Numbered from the stretch's first letter, positions 25,684 through 34,363 are shown. The stretch: DNA of 64,000 nucleotides from DASWOJ01 sp964250755 (GCA_964250755.1 CAXUHB010000008.1:79326-143325), one strand, 5' to 3'. Numbers and translations are program-made. The notes: generated by a model from the letters alone, not told the origin.

Positions 25684-26568
25684 CTACGCCGCCTGCGCCA
25701 TCCGACGTTCGGCCACCTGAGTCTTCATGGCCTTCTGCAGCTTCTCGAACGCTCGAACCTCGATCTGCCGCACGCGCTCCCGGCTGATGTTATATTGCTG
25801 GGAAAGGTCCTCCAGCGTAGTCGGGTTGTCCTTCAAGCGACGTTCGATAAGGATGTGCCGCTCGCGCTCGTTCAGCGTCTTCAGCGCGCCGCTCAGCAAG
25901 GCCTTGCGGCCCGTCAGCTCCTCGCGGTCGGCCAACTCGCTTTCCTGGCTGGCGCTCTCGTCCACCAGCCAATCCTGCCACTCGCCCTCACTGTCGGCGC
26001 GGACGGGGGCGTTCAGGCTGTTGTCCGGCGCCGCCAAGCGGCGGTTCATGCTGACCACGTCCTGCTCGGGCACAGCCAGCATGCGGGCGATCTTCGCCAC
26101 CTGCTCCGGCTTCAGGTCGCCGTCCTCTATGGCCTGCATCTGGCCTTTCAGGCGGCGCAAGTTGAAGAACAGCTTTTTCTGCGCGGCGGTAGTGCCCATT
26201 TTCACCAAGGACCAGCTGTGCAGGATATACTCCTGAATCGCGGCCCTGATCCACCACATCGCGTAGGTTGCCAAGCGGAAGCCCCGGTCAGGGTCGAACC
26301 GCTTGACCGCCTGCATCATGCCGACGTTGCCCTCGCTGATCAGTTCGCCGACCGGCAGGCCGTAGCCGCGATAGCCCATCGCGATCTTGGCCACGAGGCG
26401 AAGGTGGGAGGTGACGAGCTTATGGGCCGCATCCATGTCCTCATGGTCGCGCCACTGGCGGGACAGCGCCAACTCCTCCTCGGGCGCAAGCATGGGGAAC
26501 TTGCGTATCTCTTGCAGGTAGCGGGAGAGGTTGCCCTCGGGGGCAACGTTGATAACAGCAGCAGCCAT
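25684..26568 (-). CDS. rpoH: RNA polymerase heat-shock sigma factor RpoH (sigma-32)
   Basis: Directs RNA polymerase to heat-shock promoters. Visible features: region 2 (HLRLVAKIAMGYRGYGLPVGE, EGNVGMMQAVKRFDP, LATYAMWWIRAAIQEYIL), the RpoH box QKKLFFNLRR, and region 4.2 (LEDLSQQYNISRERVRQIEVRAFEKLQ). From the Met at 26568 (MAAAVINVAPEGNLSRYLQE) the protein has 294 residues, as usual for the family; the frame is open to an ATG at 26670 that would add 34 unconserved residues. Strong promoter and terminator flank the gene, so it is probably monocistronic. Confidence 0.94.
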   Translation of the reverse strand: MAAAVINVAPEGNLSRYLQEIRKFPMLAPEEELALSRQWRDHEDMDAAHKLVTSHLRLVAKIAMGYRGYGLPVGELISEGNVGMMQAVKRFDPDRGFRLATYAMWWIRAAIQEYILHSWSLVKMGTTAAQKKLFFNLRRLKGQMQAIEDGDLKPEQVAKIARMLAVPEQDVVSMNRRLAAPDNSLNAPVRADSEGEWQDWLVDESASQESELADREELTGRKALLSGALKTLNERERHILIERRLKDNPTTLEDLSQQYNISRERVRQIEVRAFEKLQKAMKTQVAERRMAQAA

Positions 26569-26745
26569 TGGTTCGGCCTCACTCGTCAGTTGACGATCTG
26601 TAACCCTATACGGCGAGACAGACAGGTCAGTTGCGACGGAAACAGGAGCAGGCGCGACGATGTTCATCACGTCCCGGAGACCGCCCCGCAGCGGCTGAAC
26701 CCCGGACAGACCCTAGCGCGGCACGCCCGCTGCGCCAGTCCGCAT

Positions 26746-26774
26746 CTTATACAGGACCGGCGCGGTCCTGTCAA
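26746..26774 (-). promoter_or_regulatory. Near-consensus sigma-70 promoter of rpoH with palindrome in spacer
   Basis: On the minus strand TTGACA (26774-26769) and TATAAG (26751-26746) are separated by exactly 17 bp. A 9-bp inverted repeat, ACAGGACCG...CGGTCCTGT (26771-26751, CGC in the middle), fills the spacer and touches both boxes. This is where a repressor would occlude polymerase. The predicted start near 26739 leaves about 170 nt of 5' UTR before ATG 26568. It lies 7 nt beyond the rluD stop, so the hairpin could alternatively serve rluD as a terminator, although it lacks a U-run. Confidence 0.7.
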
Positions 26775-26780
26775 AGCTGA

Positions 26781-27782
26781 TCAGAGGTCCTGGGGCATCC
26801 TGTCCAGGGCTGACACCAGCGCCGCCATGTCCGGCGGCATCGGACGCTCAAACGACAGCGGCACGCCCGTGCGCGGATGCGCGAACCCCAGCCGCGCAGC
26901 GTGCAGCGCCTGGCGTGGGAAGTCCAGCAGCGCCCCGCGGACCGGCCCCGCCAGCGACTTGGCCGCGACTGGCACCCGCCGCAGATACACCGGGTCGCCG
27001 ACCAGGGGGTGCCCGAGTCCCGCGAGATGGACCCTGATCTGGTGCGTCCGCCCTGTTGCCAGCACGCACTCCAGCAGCGCCGCCGCGGGCACCCAGGTGC
27101 GGAGCGTGCGGTAGCGGGTCAGCGCCGCCTTGCCGCCGCGCGCGACGACCGCCATTCGCTTGCGGTCCCGCGGGTCGCGTCCAATCGCGCCCTCAACTTC
27201 CCCGGACGCTGCGGCCGGCGTGCCCCAGGTGAGCGCGAGGTAGGCGCGATCCAGGTCGCGGGCCGCAAAGGCGGCGGATAGGCGGGCCAGCGCCGCTTCC
27301 GTCTTGGCCACGACCATGACCCCGCTGGTGTCCTTATCCAGGCGGTGGACAATGCCGGGACGGCGCTCCCCGCCGATGCCGGGCAGGGCATCGCCGCAAT
27401 GGGCCAGCAGGGCGTTGACCAGCGTGCCGTCCTCGTTGCCCGGCGCGGGATGCACGACCAGGCCGGCAGGCTTGTCGAGCACGATCAGGTCCCCGTCCTC
27501 GTATAGGATTGGGAACGGGATTGCCTGGGGCAACGGAACCGCGGAGGCCAGAGCCGGGCGCTGCACGGCAAAGCGGGCGCCGGGCAGCACGGCCTCGGCG
27601 GGTTCGCGGGCCAGGTGTCCATCGCGCCGGACGGCGCCGTCCTGCATCAGGGCCTTGACGCGGGTGCGCGACAGGGTGCCGATGGCGTCCGCCAGGAAGC
27701 GGTCGGTGCGTTGCCCGGCGGCGTCCGGTCCGGCCACAACTTCGATCCGGTCCGGCAGGATGCCTGATATGGGGTCAGACAT
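26781..27782 (-). CDS. RluA-family 23S rRNA pseudouridine synthase (RluD-like)
   Basis: Isomerises uridines in 23S rRNA; RluD modifies helix 69. The 333-residue protein has an N-terminal S4 RNA-binding domain (QRTDRFLADAIGTLSRTRVKALMQDG), LYEDGDLIVLDKPAGLVVHP, the catalytic GIVHRLDKDTSGVMVVAKT motif with its Asp, DRAYLALTWG and GRTHQIRVHLAGLGHPLVGD. Full length. It lies upstream of rpoH on the same strand and is divergent from the small membrane-protein gene at 27797 with only 14 bp between starts. Confidence 0.92.
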   Translation of the reverse strand: MSDPISGILPDRIEVVAGPDAAGQRTDRFLADAIGTLSRTRVKALMQDGAVRRDGHLAREPAEAVLPGARFAVQRPALASAVPLPQAIPFPILYEDGDLIVLDKPAGLVVHPAPGNEDGTLVNALLAHCGDALPGIGGERRPGIVHRLDKDTSGVMVVAKTEAALARLSAAFAARDLDRAYLALTWGTPAAASGEVEGAIGRDPRDRKRMAVVARGGKAALTRYRTLRTWVPAAALLECVLATGRTHQIRVHLAGLGHPLVGDPVYLRRVPVAAKSLAGPVRGALLDFPRQALHAARLGFAHPRTGVPLSFERPMPPDMAALVSALDRMPQDL

Positions 27783-27796
27783 GGAGGGGATTGCGG

Positions 27797-28069
27797 GTGC
27801 GCGGGCTGAAATTTGCGGTGGTGGCCATGGGAGTCCTGATCGTCGCGGGGGTCATCATGCTGTTCACCGTGCTGGCGCAGCGCATGTCGTCCGTTGCCGG
27901 GCCGATTGCGAGTGCCAAGCTGGACGAGCCAATCGGGACGGTGATTGCGGGCATCTCCGCTGCGCCGGATCGGCTGATGGTGCAGTTGCGGGGCGGCGGG
28001 CCGGACCGCGTAGTCGTCGTGGACATCCGCACCGGCCATGTGCTCGGCCGGGTCGAGCTGGCGCACTGA
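27797..28069 (+). CDS. Small single-pass membrane protein, 90 aa (DUF6476-like)
   Basis: Product begins VRGLKFAVVAMGVLIVAGVI, one TM helix at about 5-28, followed by a small extracytoplasmic beta-rich domain (ISAAPDRLMVQLRGG, VVVVDIRTGHVLGRVEL). GTG 27797 is preferred because AGGGGA at 27785-27790 is spaced 6 nt from it; TTG 27791 is also in frame. The arrangement next to rluD and rpoH resembles the alphaproteobacterial DUF6476 family, an assignment from memory that needs a profile search. Stop and next start overlap (TGATG). Confidence 0.65.
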   Translation: MRGLKFAVVAMGVLIVAGVIMLFTVLAQRMSSVAGPIASAKLDEPIGTVIAGISAAPDRLMVQLRGGGPDRVVVVDIRTGHVLGRVELAH

Positions 28070-28239
28070 TGGCCCACTTGAAAGCCACCCTGCCCACGAA
28101 GCTCTGCACAGCGTGCGGGCGTCCGTTCACATGGCGCAAGAAGTGGGCGAGGACGTGGGACGACGTGCGATATTGCTCGGACGCATGCCGGACGGGGAAG
28201 AGGGAGGCCGCACGGCGCAAGTCCGGTAAAGAGGGTTGA
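28069..28239 (+). CDS. DUF2256 zinc-ribbon-like protein, 56 aa
   Basis: The protein carries CTACGRPFTWRKKWARTWDD followed by VRYCSDACR, i.e. two CxxC-type pairs separated by a Trp/Lys-rich segment, diagnostic of the DUF2256 family. A structural zinc is likely. Function is unknown; the family is often next to photolyase or RNA-related genes. It begins within the stop of the upstream membrane-protein gene, so it is translationally coupled, and ends 39 nt before tRNA-Glu. Confidence 0.85.
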   Translation: MAHLKATLPTKLCTACGRPFTWRKKWARTWDDVRYCSDACRTGKREAARRKSGKEG

Positions 28240-28278
28240 TCTGCCCGCAGCCCTGCCCTAGATAACCCGCCTGGCCAC

Positions 28279-28354
28279 GTCCTGTTCGTCTAGAGGCCTA
28301 GGACACCGCCCTCTCACGGCGGTAACAGGGGTTCGAATCCCCTACGGGACGCCA
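28279..28354 (+). tRNA. tRNA-Glu (anticodon CTC)
   Basis: A complete 76-nt cloverleaf: acceptor arms GTCCTGT / ACGGGAC, D arm TCGTCTAGAGGCCTAGGA, anticodon stem CCGCC/GGCGG around loop CTCTCAC (anticodon CTC reading GAG), T arm AGGGG-TTCGAAT-CCCCT, discriminator G and an encoded CCA at 28352-28354. Confidence 0.97.
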
Positions 28355-28879
28355 CCAACCTTCTCAAGAGAAGACAAGCCTGCCTGGTTTGGGCGATAGC
28401 CGCCCAGACTTCTCGACGCCTAACCAGGGCCGGCAACGGACTGTGCCGCGCGGGGTCAGTAGGCTGTTTTGCCCTCAAGGTTCGGGGCCAGTCTCGCCGC
28501 GGCGTTGGCCGGCGATATACTCAGCAAGTTTTGCTGTGTTCACGATGTTCCCTCGAGTGGTCCCGGCGCACGTCACCAAATGGCAATACACATCGGATGC
28601 CGCATGACGTAAGCAGGAGCATCTTGTCGAGGGAACCCTCAATCAGGCACTCATCCCTTGCAAGCCCTCGATCAACGATTTAGGGCATGACTCTGCCGTG
28701 CTGTATCAGTTTAAGAGCGTCGTTCGGGTCACTCTGCCCCATGTGGACTCCCCACGGCTTCGCATCGGCCAGGGACGGCATGGAAGTGGGCCAGCGCACC
28801 ACGCTGATCCCGCTGGAAAACTGGCCGGGTTTGCTGGACAAGCTGGGCCGATGCAGCTTTCGATCCTGCGAGCACCGGT
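28355..28879. other. Low-GC, gene-free stretch downstream of tRNA-Glu
   Basis: About 525 bp with visibly lower GC than the rest of the window. It has no coding frame with recognisable protein features. Small inverted repeats are present: CTTCT-CAAG-AGAAG just after the tRNA (a possible weak terminator) and GAGGG-AA-CCCTC at 28629-28640. It could be a decayed insertion next to the tRNA, but no integrase or attachment repeat of the tRNA 3' end was seen. Confidence 0.45.
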
Positions 28880-29587
28880 ATGGCTTTGATGGCCCGCGCT
28901 GCGCGGCGGGACGTCCTGGCCGCCACGCCGCTGTTCCAGCACCTGGATAAGGTGGAGCTGGATGCCTTGGCCGAGTTGGCGACCGAACGGCAGGTTGCGC
29001 GCGACGGCGTCGTGGTGCGGCGCGGGGACACCGGAGACAGCCTGCTCGTCCTGGTCCACGGCCGCTTGCGCGCGGGAACGACGTCCGCCGACGGGCGGGA
29101 GGTCACGATCGGCCTGATGGAGCCGGGCGCTGTCCTAGGGGAGATTGCGCTGCTGGACGGGCGGCCGCGCAGCATGGACGTCGTTGCAATGCTGGATAGC
29201 CTGCTGCTGCAAGTGGAGCGCGCGAGCTTTCTGCCCTTCCTGCGCGCGCGTCCGGAGCTGATGCTGCGGCTGATGGACCTGCTTTGCGACCGGCTGCGCC
29301 GGGCCAGCGCGGCATACGAGGATGTGGCGCTGGCACCGCTGCCGTCCCGGCTGGCGCGGCTGCTGCTGGCGCTGGCAGGCACGCACGGTGCGCCGGGGCC
29401 GGACGGCATACGACTGCGGCTGCGCCTATCGCAACGCGACCTCGGGGCGCAGGTCGCCGCAACGCGGGAGCGGGTCAACAAGCAGTTGCGCCAGTGGCAT
29501 GATGCCGGCGTGCTGGGGGAGCGGGATGGCCATCTGATCCTGCGCCGCCCCGACGCGCTGCGCGCCATGCTGGAACTGCGCGAGTAG
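28880..29587 (+). CDS. Crp/Fnr-family transcriptional regulator
   Basis: The 235-residue protein has a cyclic-nucleotide-binding-like domain (about 12-125: TPLFQHLDKVELDALAELAT, GDTGDSLLVLVHGRL, GAVLGEIALLDGRPRSMDV) with a GEIALLDG-RPR phosphate-cassette-like segment, then a dimer helix and a C-terminal winged HTH (LSQRDLGAQVAATRERVNKQL). It has no N-terminal cysteine cluster, so it is not an FNR-type oxygen sensor. Ligand and targets are unknown. ATG 28880 or 28889 are both possible starts. The convergent HutD-like gene ends 10 nt away. Confidence 0.85.
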   Translation: MALMARAARRDVLAATPLFQHLDKVELDALAELATERQVARDGVVVRRGDTGDSLLVLVHGRLRAGTTSADGREVTIGLMEPGAVLGEIALLDGRPRSMDVVAMLDSLLLQVERASFLPFLRARPELMLRLMDLLCDRLRRASAAYEDVALAPLPSRLARLLLALAGTHGAPGPDGIRLRLRLSQRDLGAQVAATRERVNKQLRQWHDAGVLGERDGHLILRRPDALRAMLELRE

Positions 29588-29597
29588 GCCGCCGCTG

Positions 29598-30128
29598 TCA
29601 TGCAGGGCTGATGCGGACCAGAAGGGCGACGGACATACACGCCGCAATCGCAGCGGCGTCCAGCAGGGTGTCGCCGGGTCCGGCGGAGCCGTCTGAGGAC
29701 CGCAGCTCCCCAGACCAGCAATGGACCGCAGTGCCGCTGGGCAGGGGGTCTCCGGCTGCGAGGCGCAAAACCAGGACCTCGGCGCTGTGCCGCCCCCGTG
29801 CTGTGACCACGTTGAACGCCCGCCCTGTGCCCCCGCCCACACGGCACCGCGTCCGGGCCTCGCCTGGGAAGGCGCGCGGCACCAGAAGTGGGGAGAGCGT
29901 AAACGGGCCGTCGTCATGGGACAGGGTGATGCCCTCACCCAGGACCGGCGTGAACACCCGGTCGAACCCGGCATAGTCGGAGAAGTCGCAATCACCCGCC
30001 AGCTCCGCTAGGCTCACCTGCCACAGCAGGGCGCCATCTCCGCTGGCCACGGTCACGACGTCCCGGCTGATGCCTAGGCCGTTGCGCCACGGCGCTGCCG
30101 CAAGATCGGCGAACCGCCGCAAGGTCAC
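29598..30128 (-). CDS. HutD/Ves-family protein (DUF886)
   Basis: Cupin-like protein of about 176 residues. Motifs: LRRFADLAAAPWRNGLGISR at the start, LLWQVSLAELAGDCDFSDYAGFDR, LVPRAFPGEA and AFNVVTARGR. HutD is linked to histidine utilisation regulation and Ves to cold-inducible temperature response in E. coli, but biochemical function is unclear. GTG 30128 is chosen because family members begin just before LRRF and the upstream frame overlaps the divergent gene start at 30155. No other hut genes are nearby. Confidence 0.78.
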   Translation of the reverse strand: MTLRRFADLAAAPWRNGLGISRDVVTVASGDGALLWQVSLAELAGDCDFSDYAGFDRVFTPVLGEGITLSHDDGPFTLSPLLVPRAFPGEARTRCRVGGGTGRAFNVVTARGRHSAEVLVLRLAAGDPLPSGTAVHCWSGELRSSDGSAGPGDTLLDAAAIAACMSVALLVRISPA

Positions 30129-30154
30129 GAATGCTCCCCCGAGAAGGACCCGCA

Positions 30155-30445
30155 ATGACGTTCCCAACGACGCCCGGCGACCTGAAGCGCCTGGACCAGC
30201 CGCCGGCCTCCCCTGCGCTGCAAGCCCTGTGGTGGGCCGCCCGGGACGACTGGGAGCGGGCGCACGAGGCCGCGCAGTCCGACGTCGGACAGGATGCGGC
30301 CTGGGTCCATGCTTACCTGCATCGGGTAGAAGGCGACCCCGAGAACGCTAGCTACTGGTATCGCCAGGCGCACCAGCCCGCTTGTACCCTGCCGCTGGAC
30401 GCCGAGTGGGAGGCCATCGCACGCGCATTGCTGCATCAGGGCTGA
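30155..30445 (+). CDS. Conserved hypothetical protein, 96 aa
   Basis: Starts MTFPTTPGDLKRLDQPPASP and is helical with TPR-like spacing of aromatic residues: LQALWWAARDDWERAHEAAQ, AAWVHAYLHRVEGDPENASY and WYRQAHQPACTLPLDAEWEA. I recall similar about-100-residue proteins in many proteobacteria, but no function is established. Its stop overlaps the stop of the convergent peptidase gene by 10 bp. No signal peptide. Confidence 0.75.
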   Translation: MTFPTTPGDLKRLDQPPASPALQALWWAARDDWERAHEAAQSDVGQDAAWVHAYLHRVEGDPENASYWYRQAHQPACTLPLDAEWEAIARALLHQG

Positions 30446-31827
30446 ACCGCCCCCAGCCGCCCCAGCAAGCGGGCATGGGCGCGCATCCCGTGATGGAAGC
30501 AGCGCCAGTCAAATTTCTCGTTGGGGCTGTGGACCTGGTCGTCGTCCAGGCCGAAGCCCATCAGCAGGCTGTCCAGGCCGAGCAGCCGGCGCATGGACTC
30601 CACCACCGGGATGCTGCCGCCGCAGCCGATCAGCACGGCGGGGCGGTCGTATTCCTCTTGCAGCGCCGCCTGCGCCTCCTGCACCCAGCGGCTGTTTGAT
30701 TGCACCTCAACGCCCGGGGCCGCGCCGAACTCCTCGATCACGGCGCGGGCGTCGGGTGGCAGGCGGGCCTGCACGAAGTCGCGGAACGACTGCACGACCT
30801 GCGCGGGGTCCTGCCCGGGCACGAGCCGGAAGGACACCTTGGCCCCGGCCTGTGCGGCGATGACCGTCTTGCTGCCCGGCCCGGCGTAGCCGCCCCACAG
30901 GCCGTTCACGTCGCAAGACGGGCGTGCCCATAACCGCTCCAACCCGCCGCGCCCGCGCTCGCCCGCCGGCGCGGACAGGCCGATGCCGCCGAGGAACCCG
31001 GCTTCGTCGAAGCCCAGCGCCGCCCACTCCGCGGCCTGCGCGGCGGGCAGCTCGGCCACGCCATCGTAGAAGCCCGGCAGTTGGATACGCCCGTCCGCAT
31101 CGTGCAGGTCCGCCAGAATGCGGGCCAGCAGCGTCGCCGGGTTGAGGGCGGAGCCACCGTACATGCCGGAGTGCAGGTCCCGCGACGCCGCATGAAGCAC
31201 GACCTGCATGTAGGCGATGCCGCGCAGGCGCGTCGTGATGGCCGGGGTGTTGATGTCCCACATCCCGGTGTCGCTGATGACGGCCACGTCGGCGCGTAGC
31301 GCGTCCCGGTGCATAACGAGGAACGGCTCCAGGTTCTCGCTGCTGACCTCCTCCTCGCCTTCCACCAGCACCGTCACTCGGCAGGGCAGGGCGCCGTGGA
31401 CGGCGTGCCAGGCGCGCAGGGCCTCCAGCCACATCATCACCTGCCCCTTGTCGTCCACGGCGCCGCGGGCGACGACGCGGGGGCCGTTCGGGCCGTTTGC
31501 CATCACGGGGTCGAAGGGCGGGCTGTCCCACAACTCCAGCGGTTCCGCCGGCTGCACGTCGTAGTGGCCGTAGAACAGCAGGTGCGGCGCGTGGGCGCCG
31601 GGGCCGGGGTGGTGGCCGAGCACGATGGGGTGGCCAGGGGTGTCATGCACCTGGGCGTCGAAGCCCATGCTTGCCAGGTGGTCCTGCACCCAGGCCGCCG
31701 CGGCGGCGCAGTCCCCGGCGTGTGCGGGCTGGGCGCTGACGCTGGGGATGCGGAGGAAGCTGAACCAGCGTTCCCGCGCGGCGTCCAGGTTGGCTTCGAT
31801 GTGGTCTAGCACGGGTTGAGTCTGCAT
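30436..31827 (-). CDS. M20-family metallopeptidase (dipeptidase)
   Basis: Zinc-dependent peptidase of 463 residues. Zinc ligands are visible in order: H88 and D90 region (FYGHYDVQPAEP), D125 (GAVDDKG), E158/E159 (LVEGEEEVSSEN), D186 (ISDTGMW) and a late His in EKFDWRCFHHG. The insert dimerisation domain runs from about 200 to 300. GCGGSIPVVESM near the C-terminus is typical of M20A dipeptidases. Substrate specificity (dipeptides or N-acyl amino acids) cannot be read from sequence. Confidence 0.9.
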   Translation of the reverse strand: MQTQPVLDHIEANLDAARERWFSFLRIPSVSAQPAHAGDCAAAAAWVQDHLASMGFDAQVHDTPGHPIVLGHHPGPGAHAPHLLFYGHYDVQPAEPLELWDSPPFDPVMANGPNGPRVVARGAVDDKGQVMMWLEALRAWHAVHGALPCRVTVLVEGEEEVSSENLEPFLVMHRDALRADVAVISDTGMWDINTPAITTRLRGIAYMQVVLHAASRDLHSGMYGGSALNPATLLARILADLHDADGRIQLPGFYDGVAELPAAQAAEWAALGFDEAGFLGGIGLSAPAGERGRGGLERLWARPSCDVNGLWGGYAGPGSKTVIAAQAGAKVSFRLVPGQDPAQVVQSFRDFVQARLPPDARAVIEEFGAAPGVEVQSNSRWVQEAQAALQEEYDRPAVLIGCGGSIPVVESMRRLLGLDSLLMGFGLDDDQVHSPNEKFDWRCFHHGMRAHARLLGRLGAVQP

Positions 31828-31875
31828 GGACGCACCATGCCGAGGGCGGCGGCGGACGGCTAGGGTCGGCAGGTC

Positions 31876-32032
31876 TGCCCCCTATCCCTCCGGGAGAGGG
31901 TTGGGGTGAGGGGGGTCTTGCGGCGCTGACGCTACCGAAACGGGACCAAGCGATGCCAACACCGGCAGTGCCCCGCTCCGCAACCAAGGCCCCCTCACCC
32001 CAGCCCTCTCCCAGAGGAGGAAAGCAGAAACT
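31876..32032. repeat. Two inverted copies of dispersed repeat family 1
   Basis: CCCTATCCCTCCGGGAGAGG plus GTTGGGGTGAGGGGG (about 31880-31914) and, inverted, CCCCCTCACCCCAGCCCTCT plus CCCAGAGGAGG (about 31990-32024), with about 75 bp between. The pair mirrors the arrangement at 5048-5195. It fills the gap between the peptidase start and the end of the molybdopterin subunit gene. Confidence 0.75.
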
Positions 32033-34363
32033 CTACGCCGCCGTTGCCACCTGGATCGCCGCCCACACCCGCTCCGGCGTGGCAGGCATGTCCATGTAGT
32101 CGACGCCCACCCCGCGCAGCGCATCTTGCACCGCGTTCATCACCGCTGGCAGCGCCCCGGCACATCCGGCCTCGCCGCAACCTTTGACGCCCAGCGCGTT
32201 GGTCCGCGCCGGGACAGGGTGGCTGATGAATCCCAGATCCGGCGCGTCCGCCGCCCGGGGCAGGGCGTAGTCCATGAACGATCCCGTCACGAGCTGGCCG
32301 TCCTCGTCATAGGCCACCCGCTCCATCAGCGCCTGGCCCAGCCCCTGCACGATGCCGCCGTGGGCCTGGCCCTCCACCAGCATGGGGTTCACCAGCACGC
32401 CGAAGTCATTGACGGTGGCGTAGCGGACGACCTGGATCACGCCGGTTTCCGGATCCACCTCGACTTCTGCAACGTGGCAGCCGTTGGGGAAGGCAGAGGG
32501 GGCGGAGTCGTGGACGTGCTGCACGTCCAGCGTGCCAAAGCCGGGGTGCAGGCGGCACTGGGCCGCCAGTTCCATGATGCCGATGCCGCGGTCGGTGCCG
32601 GCGATGGTGAAGCGCCCTTGGCCGAACTCGATGTCGGCCGCCGCAGCCTCCAGCGCCTCCGCAGCCGCATGCCGACCCTGCTCGATGCAGATGGCGCTGG
32701 CCTCGGCGATGGCTGCGCCGCTGGCCATCATGCTTTTGGACCCGCCGGTGCCGCCGCCGGCGATCAACTGGTCGCTGTCGCCTTGCAGCAGCCGCACGCG
32801 GTCGAAAGGCACGCCCAGCCGGTCGCACAGCACCTGCGCGAAGGGCGAGGCATGGCCCTGGCCGTAGTCCAGCGTGCCGGTGATGATCGTGACGGTGCCG
32901 TCCTCCTCGAACCGGATGCCGCCCATCTCCTGCTGCGGCGGGGCCGTCACCTCCAGGTATTGCCCGATGCCGCGCCCGCGCAGCTTGCCGGCGCGGCGGC
33001 TCTCGGCGCGGCGCGCGGCGAAGCCGTCCCAGTCTGCTGCGGCCAGCGCCCGGTCCAGCACAGCGGGGAAATCGCCGCTGTCGTAGTGCATCCCGGACGG
33101 CGCTTTGTAGGGCATCTGGCCCGGCTGGATGTGGTTGCGGCGGCGGAGGTCGGCGGGATCAATGCCCATCTCGGCTGCGGCGGCGTCCACCAGGCGTTCC
33201 ATATACAGATTGCCCTCCGGACGGCCCGCGCCGCGGTATGGGCCGACCGGGGTGGTGTTGGTGAACACGCAGCGCGCCTGCGCCTCGATCAGCGGGGTGG
33301 CATAGACGCCGATCATGTTCTTCATGGTGTTGACGGTCGGCGGGATCACCGTGGCGTTGCTCAGGTGGGCGCCCAGGTTGCCCAAGCCCGTGACGCGGAT
33401 GGCCAGGAAGCGGCCGTCGCGGTCCAGCGCCAGTTCGGCGTCCACCTCGTGGTCCCGCCCGTGGCTGTCGGACTGGAAGCTGCCGCTGCGGTCGTCGGTC
33501 CACTTCACGGGCCGGCCCAGCAGGCGGGAGGCAAGCAGGATGCAGGGATACTCGGGGTACACCGACGCCTTCATGCCGAACGAGCCGCCGACGTTGCCGG
33601 TCAGCACGCGCACCTGCTCCGCCGGGACGCCCAGCACGTCCTTGAGCGACGCGCGCATCCCGAACACGCCCTGGCAACCCAGGCGAAGGGTGTAGCGGCC
33701 CGTGACGGCGTCGTGTTCGGCCAGGGCCGACCGCGGCTCCAACGCGCCGACCACGACGCGGCTGTTGCGTATGGACAGGCGGGTGACGTGCATCGCCTGT
33801 GCAAAGGCGGCGGCGACCGCGGCGGCGTCCCCGTGATGGTAGTCCATGACCAGGTTGCCAGGGGCCTCGTCATGCACCAGCGGCGCATCCGGCGCGGCAG
33901 CGGCACGGGCGGTGGTGACGGCGGGCAGGGGGTCCACATCGAGGAACACCATTTCCGCGGCGTCCCGCGCCTGCGACGCGGTCTCGGCGACCACGACCGC
34001 CACGGGGTCGCCGACGTAGCGCACCTTGCCCTCGGCCAGCGCCATCTGCTGCGGGCGCGGCGTGGCGGAGCCATCGCGGTTCTTGCCCTGGGCGGATTGC
34101 ATCGGACCAATACCGCCGGCCCGCAAGTCCTCCGCCACCAGCACCGCCAGCACGCCGGGCATCGCCTGCGCCGCTGCGCGGTCCACGCCCCGCAGAGTGC
34201 CGTGAGCGTAGCTGCTGCGGACCACGGCGGCATAGGCCTGGCCCGGCAGGTTCAGGTCGTCGGTGTAGCGGCCTTCGCCGCGCAGAAGCACCGGATCCTC
34301 CTTGCGGTGGACAGGCTGGCCGATTGCGAACTTGGCGTGCGCCGGGTCGAGGTAGGCATTCAT
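32033..34363 (-). CDS. Molybdopterin-binding subunit of xanthine dehydrogenase/CO dehydrogenase family
   Basis: Large subunit (776 aa) of a molybdenum hydroxylase. It begins with the FAIGQPVHRKEDPVLLRGEG entry segment, then GNVGGSFGMKASVYPE (Q/GFG loop), GPYRGAGRPEGNLYMERL, GQGHASPFAQVLCDRLG and the active-site KGCGEAGCAGALPAVMNA containing the catalytic Glu. PYRGAGR in place of AYXCSFR shows it is not a true form I CO dehydrogenase. No FAD or 2Fe-2S subunit gene adjoins it, so it is an orphan here; partners may come from elsewhere, for example 52479-56245. Substrate unknown. Confidence 0.9.
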   Translation of the reverse strand: MNAYLDPAHAKFAIGQPVHRKEDPVLLRGEGRYTDDLNLPGQAYAAVVRSSYAHGTLRGVDRAAAQAMPGVLAVLVAEDLRAGGIGPMQSAQGKNRDGSATPRPQQMALAEGKVRYVGDPVAVVVAETASQARDAAEMVFLDVDPLPAVTTARAAAAPDAPLVHDEAPGNLVMDYHHGDAAAVAAAFAQAMHVTRLSIRNSRVVVGALEPRSALAEHDAVTGRYTLRLGCQGVFGMRASLKDVLGVPAEQVRVLTGNVGGSFGMKASVYPEYPCILLASRLLGRPVKWTDDRSGSFQSDSHGRDHEVDAELALDRDGRFLAIRVTGLGNLGAHLSNATVIPPTVNTMKNMIGVYATPLIEAQARCVFTNTTPVGPYRGAGRPEGNLYMERLVDAAAAEMGIDPADLRRRNHIQPGQMPYKAPSGMHYDSGDFPAVLDRALAAADWDGFAARRAESRRAGKLRGRGIGQYLEVTAPPQQEMGGIRFEEDGTVTIITGTLDYGQGHASPFAQVLCDRLGVPFDRVRLLQGDSDQLIAGGGTGGSKSMMASGAAIAEASAICIEQGRHAAAEALEAAAADIEFGQGRFTIAGTDRGIGIMELAAQCRLHPGFGTLDVQHVHDSAPSAFPNGCHVAEVEVDPETGVIQVVRYATVNDFGVLVNPMLVEGQAHGGIVQGLGQALMERVAYDEDGQLVTGSFMDYALPRAADAPDLGFISHPVPARTNALGVKGCGEAGCAGALPAVMNAVQDALRGVGVDYMDMPATPERVWAAIQVATAA

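Noticed and set aside
25268..25720. 150-codon open frame between purA and rpoH
   Set aside because: No family features, crosses a purA terminator and runs into the rpoH 3' end; more likely chance.
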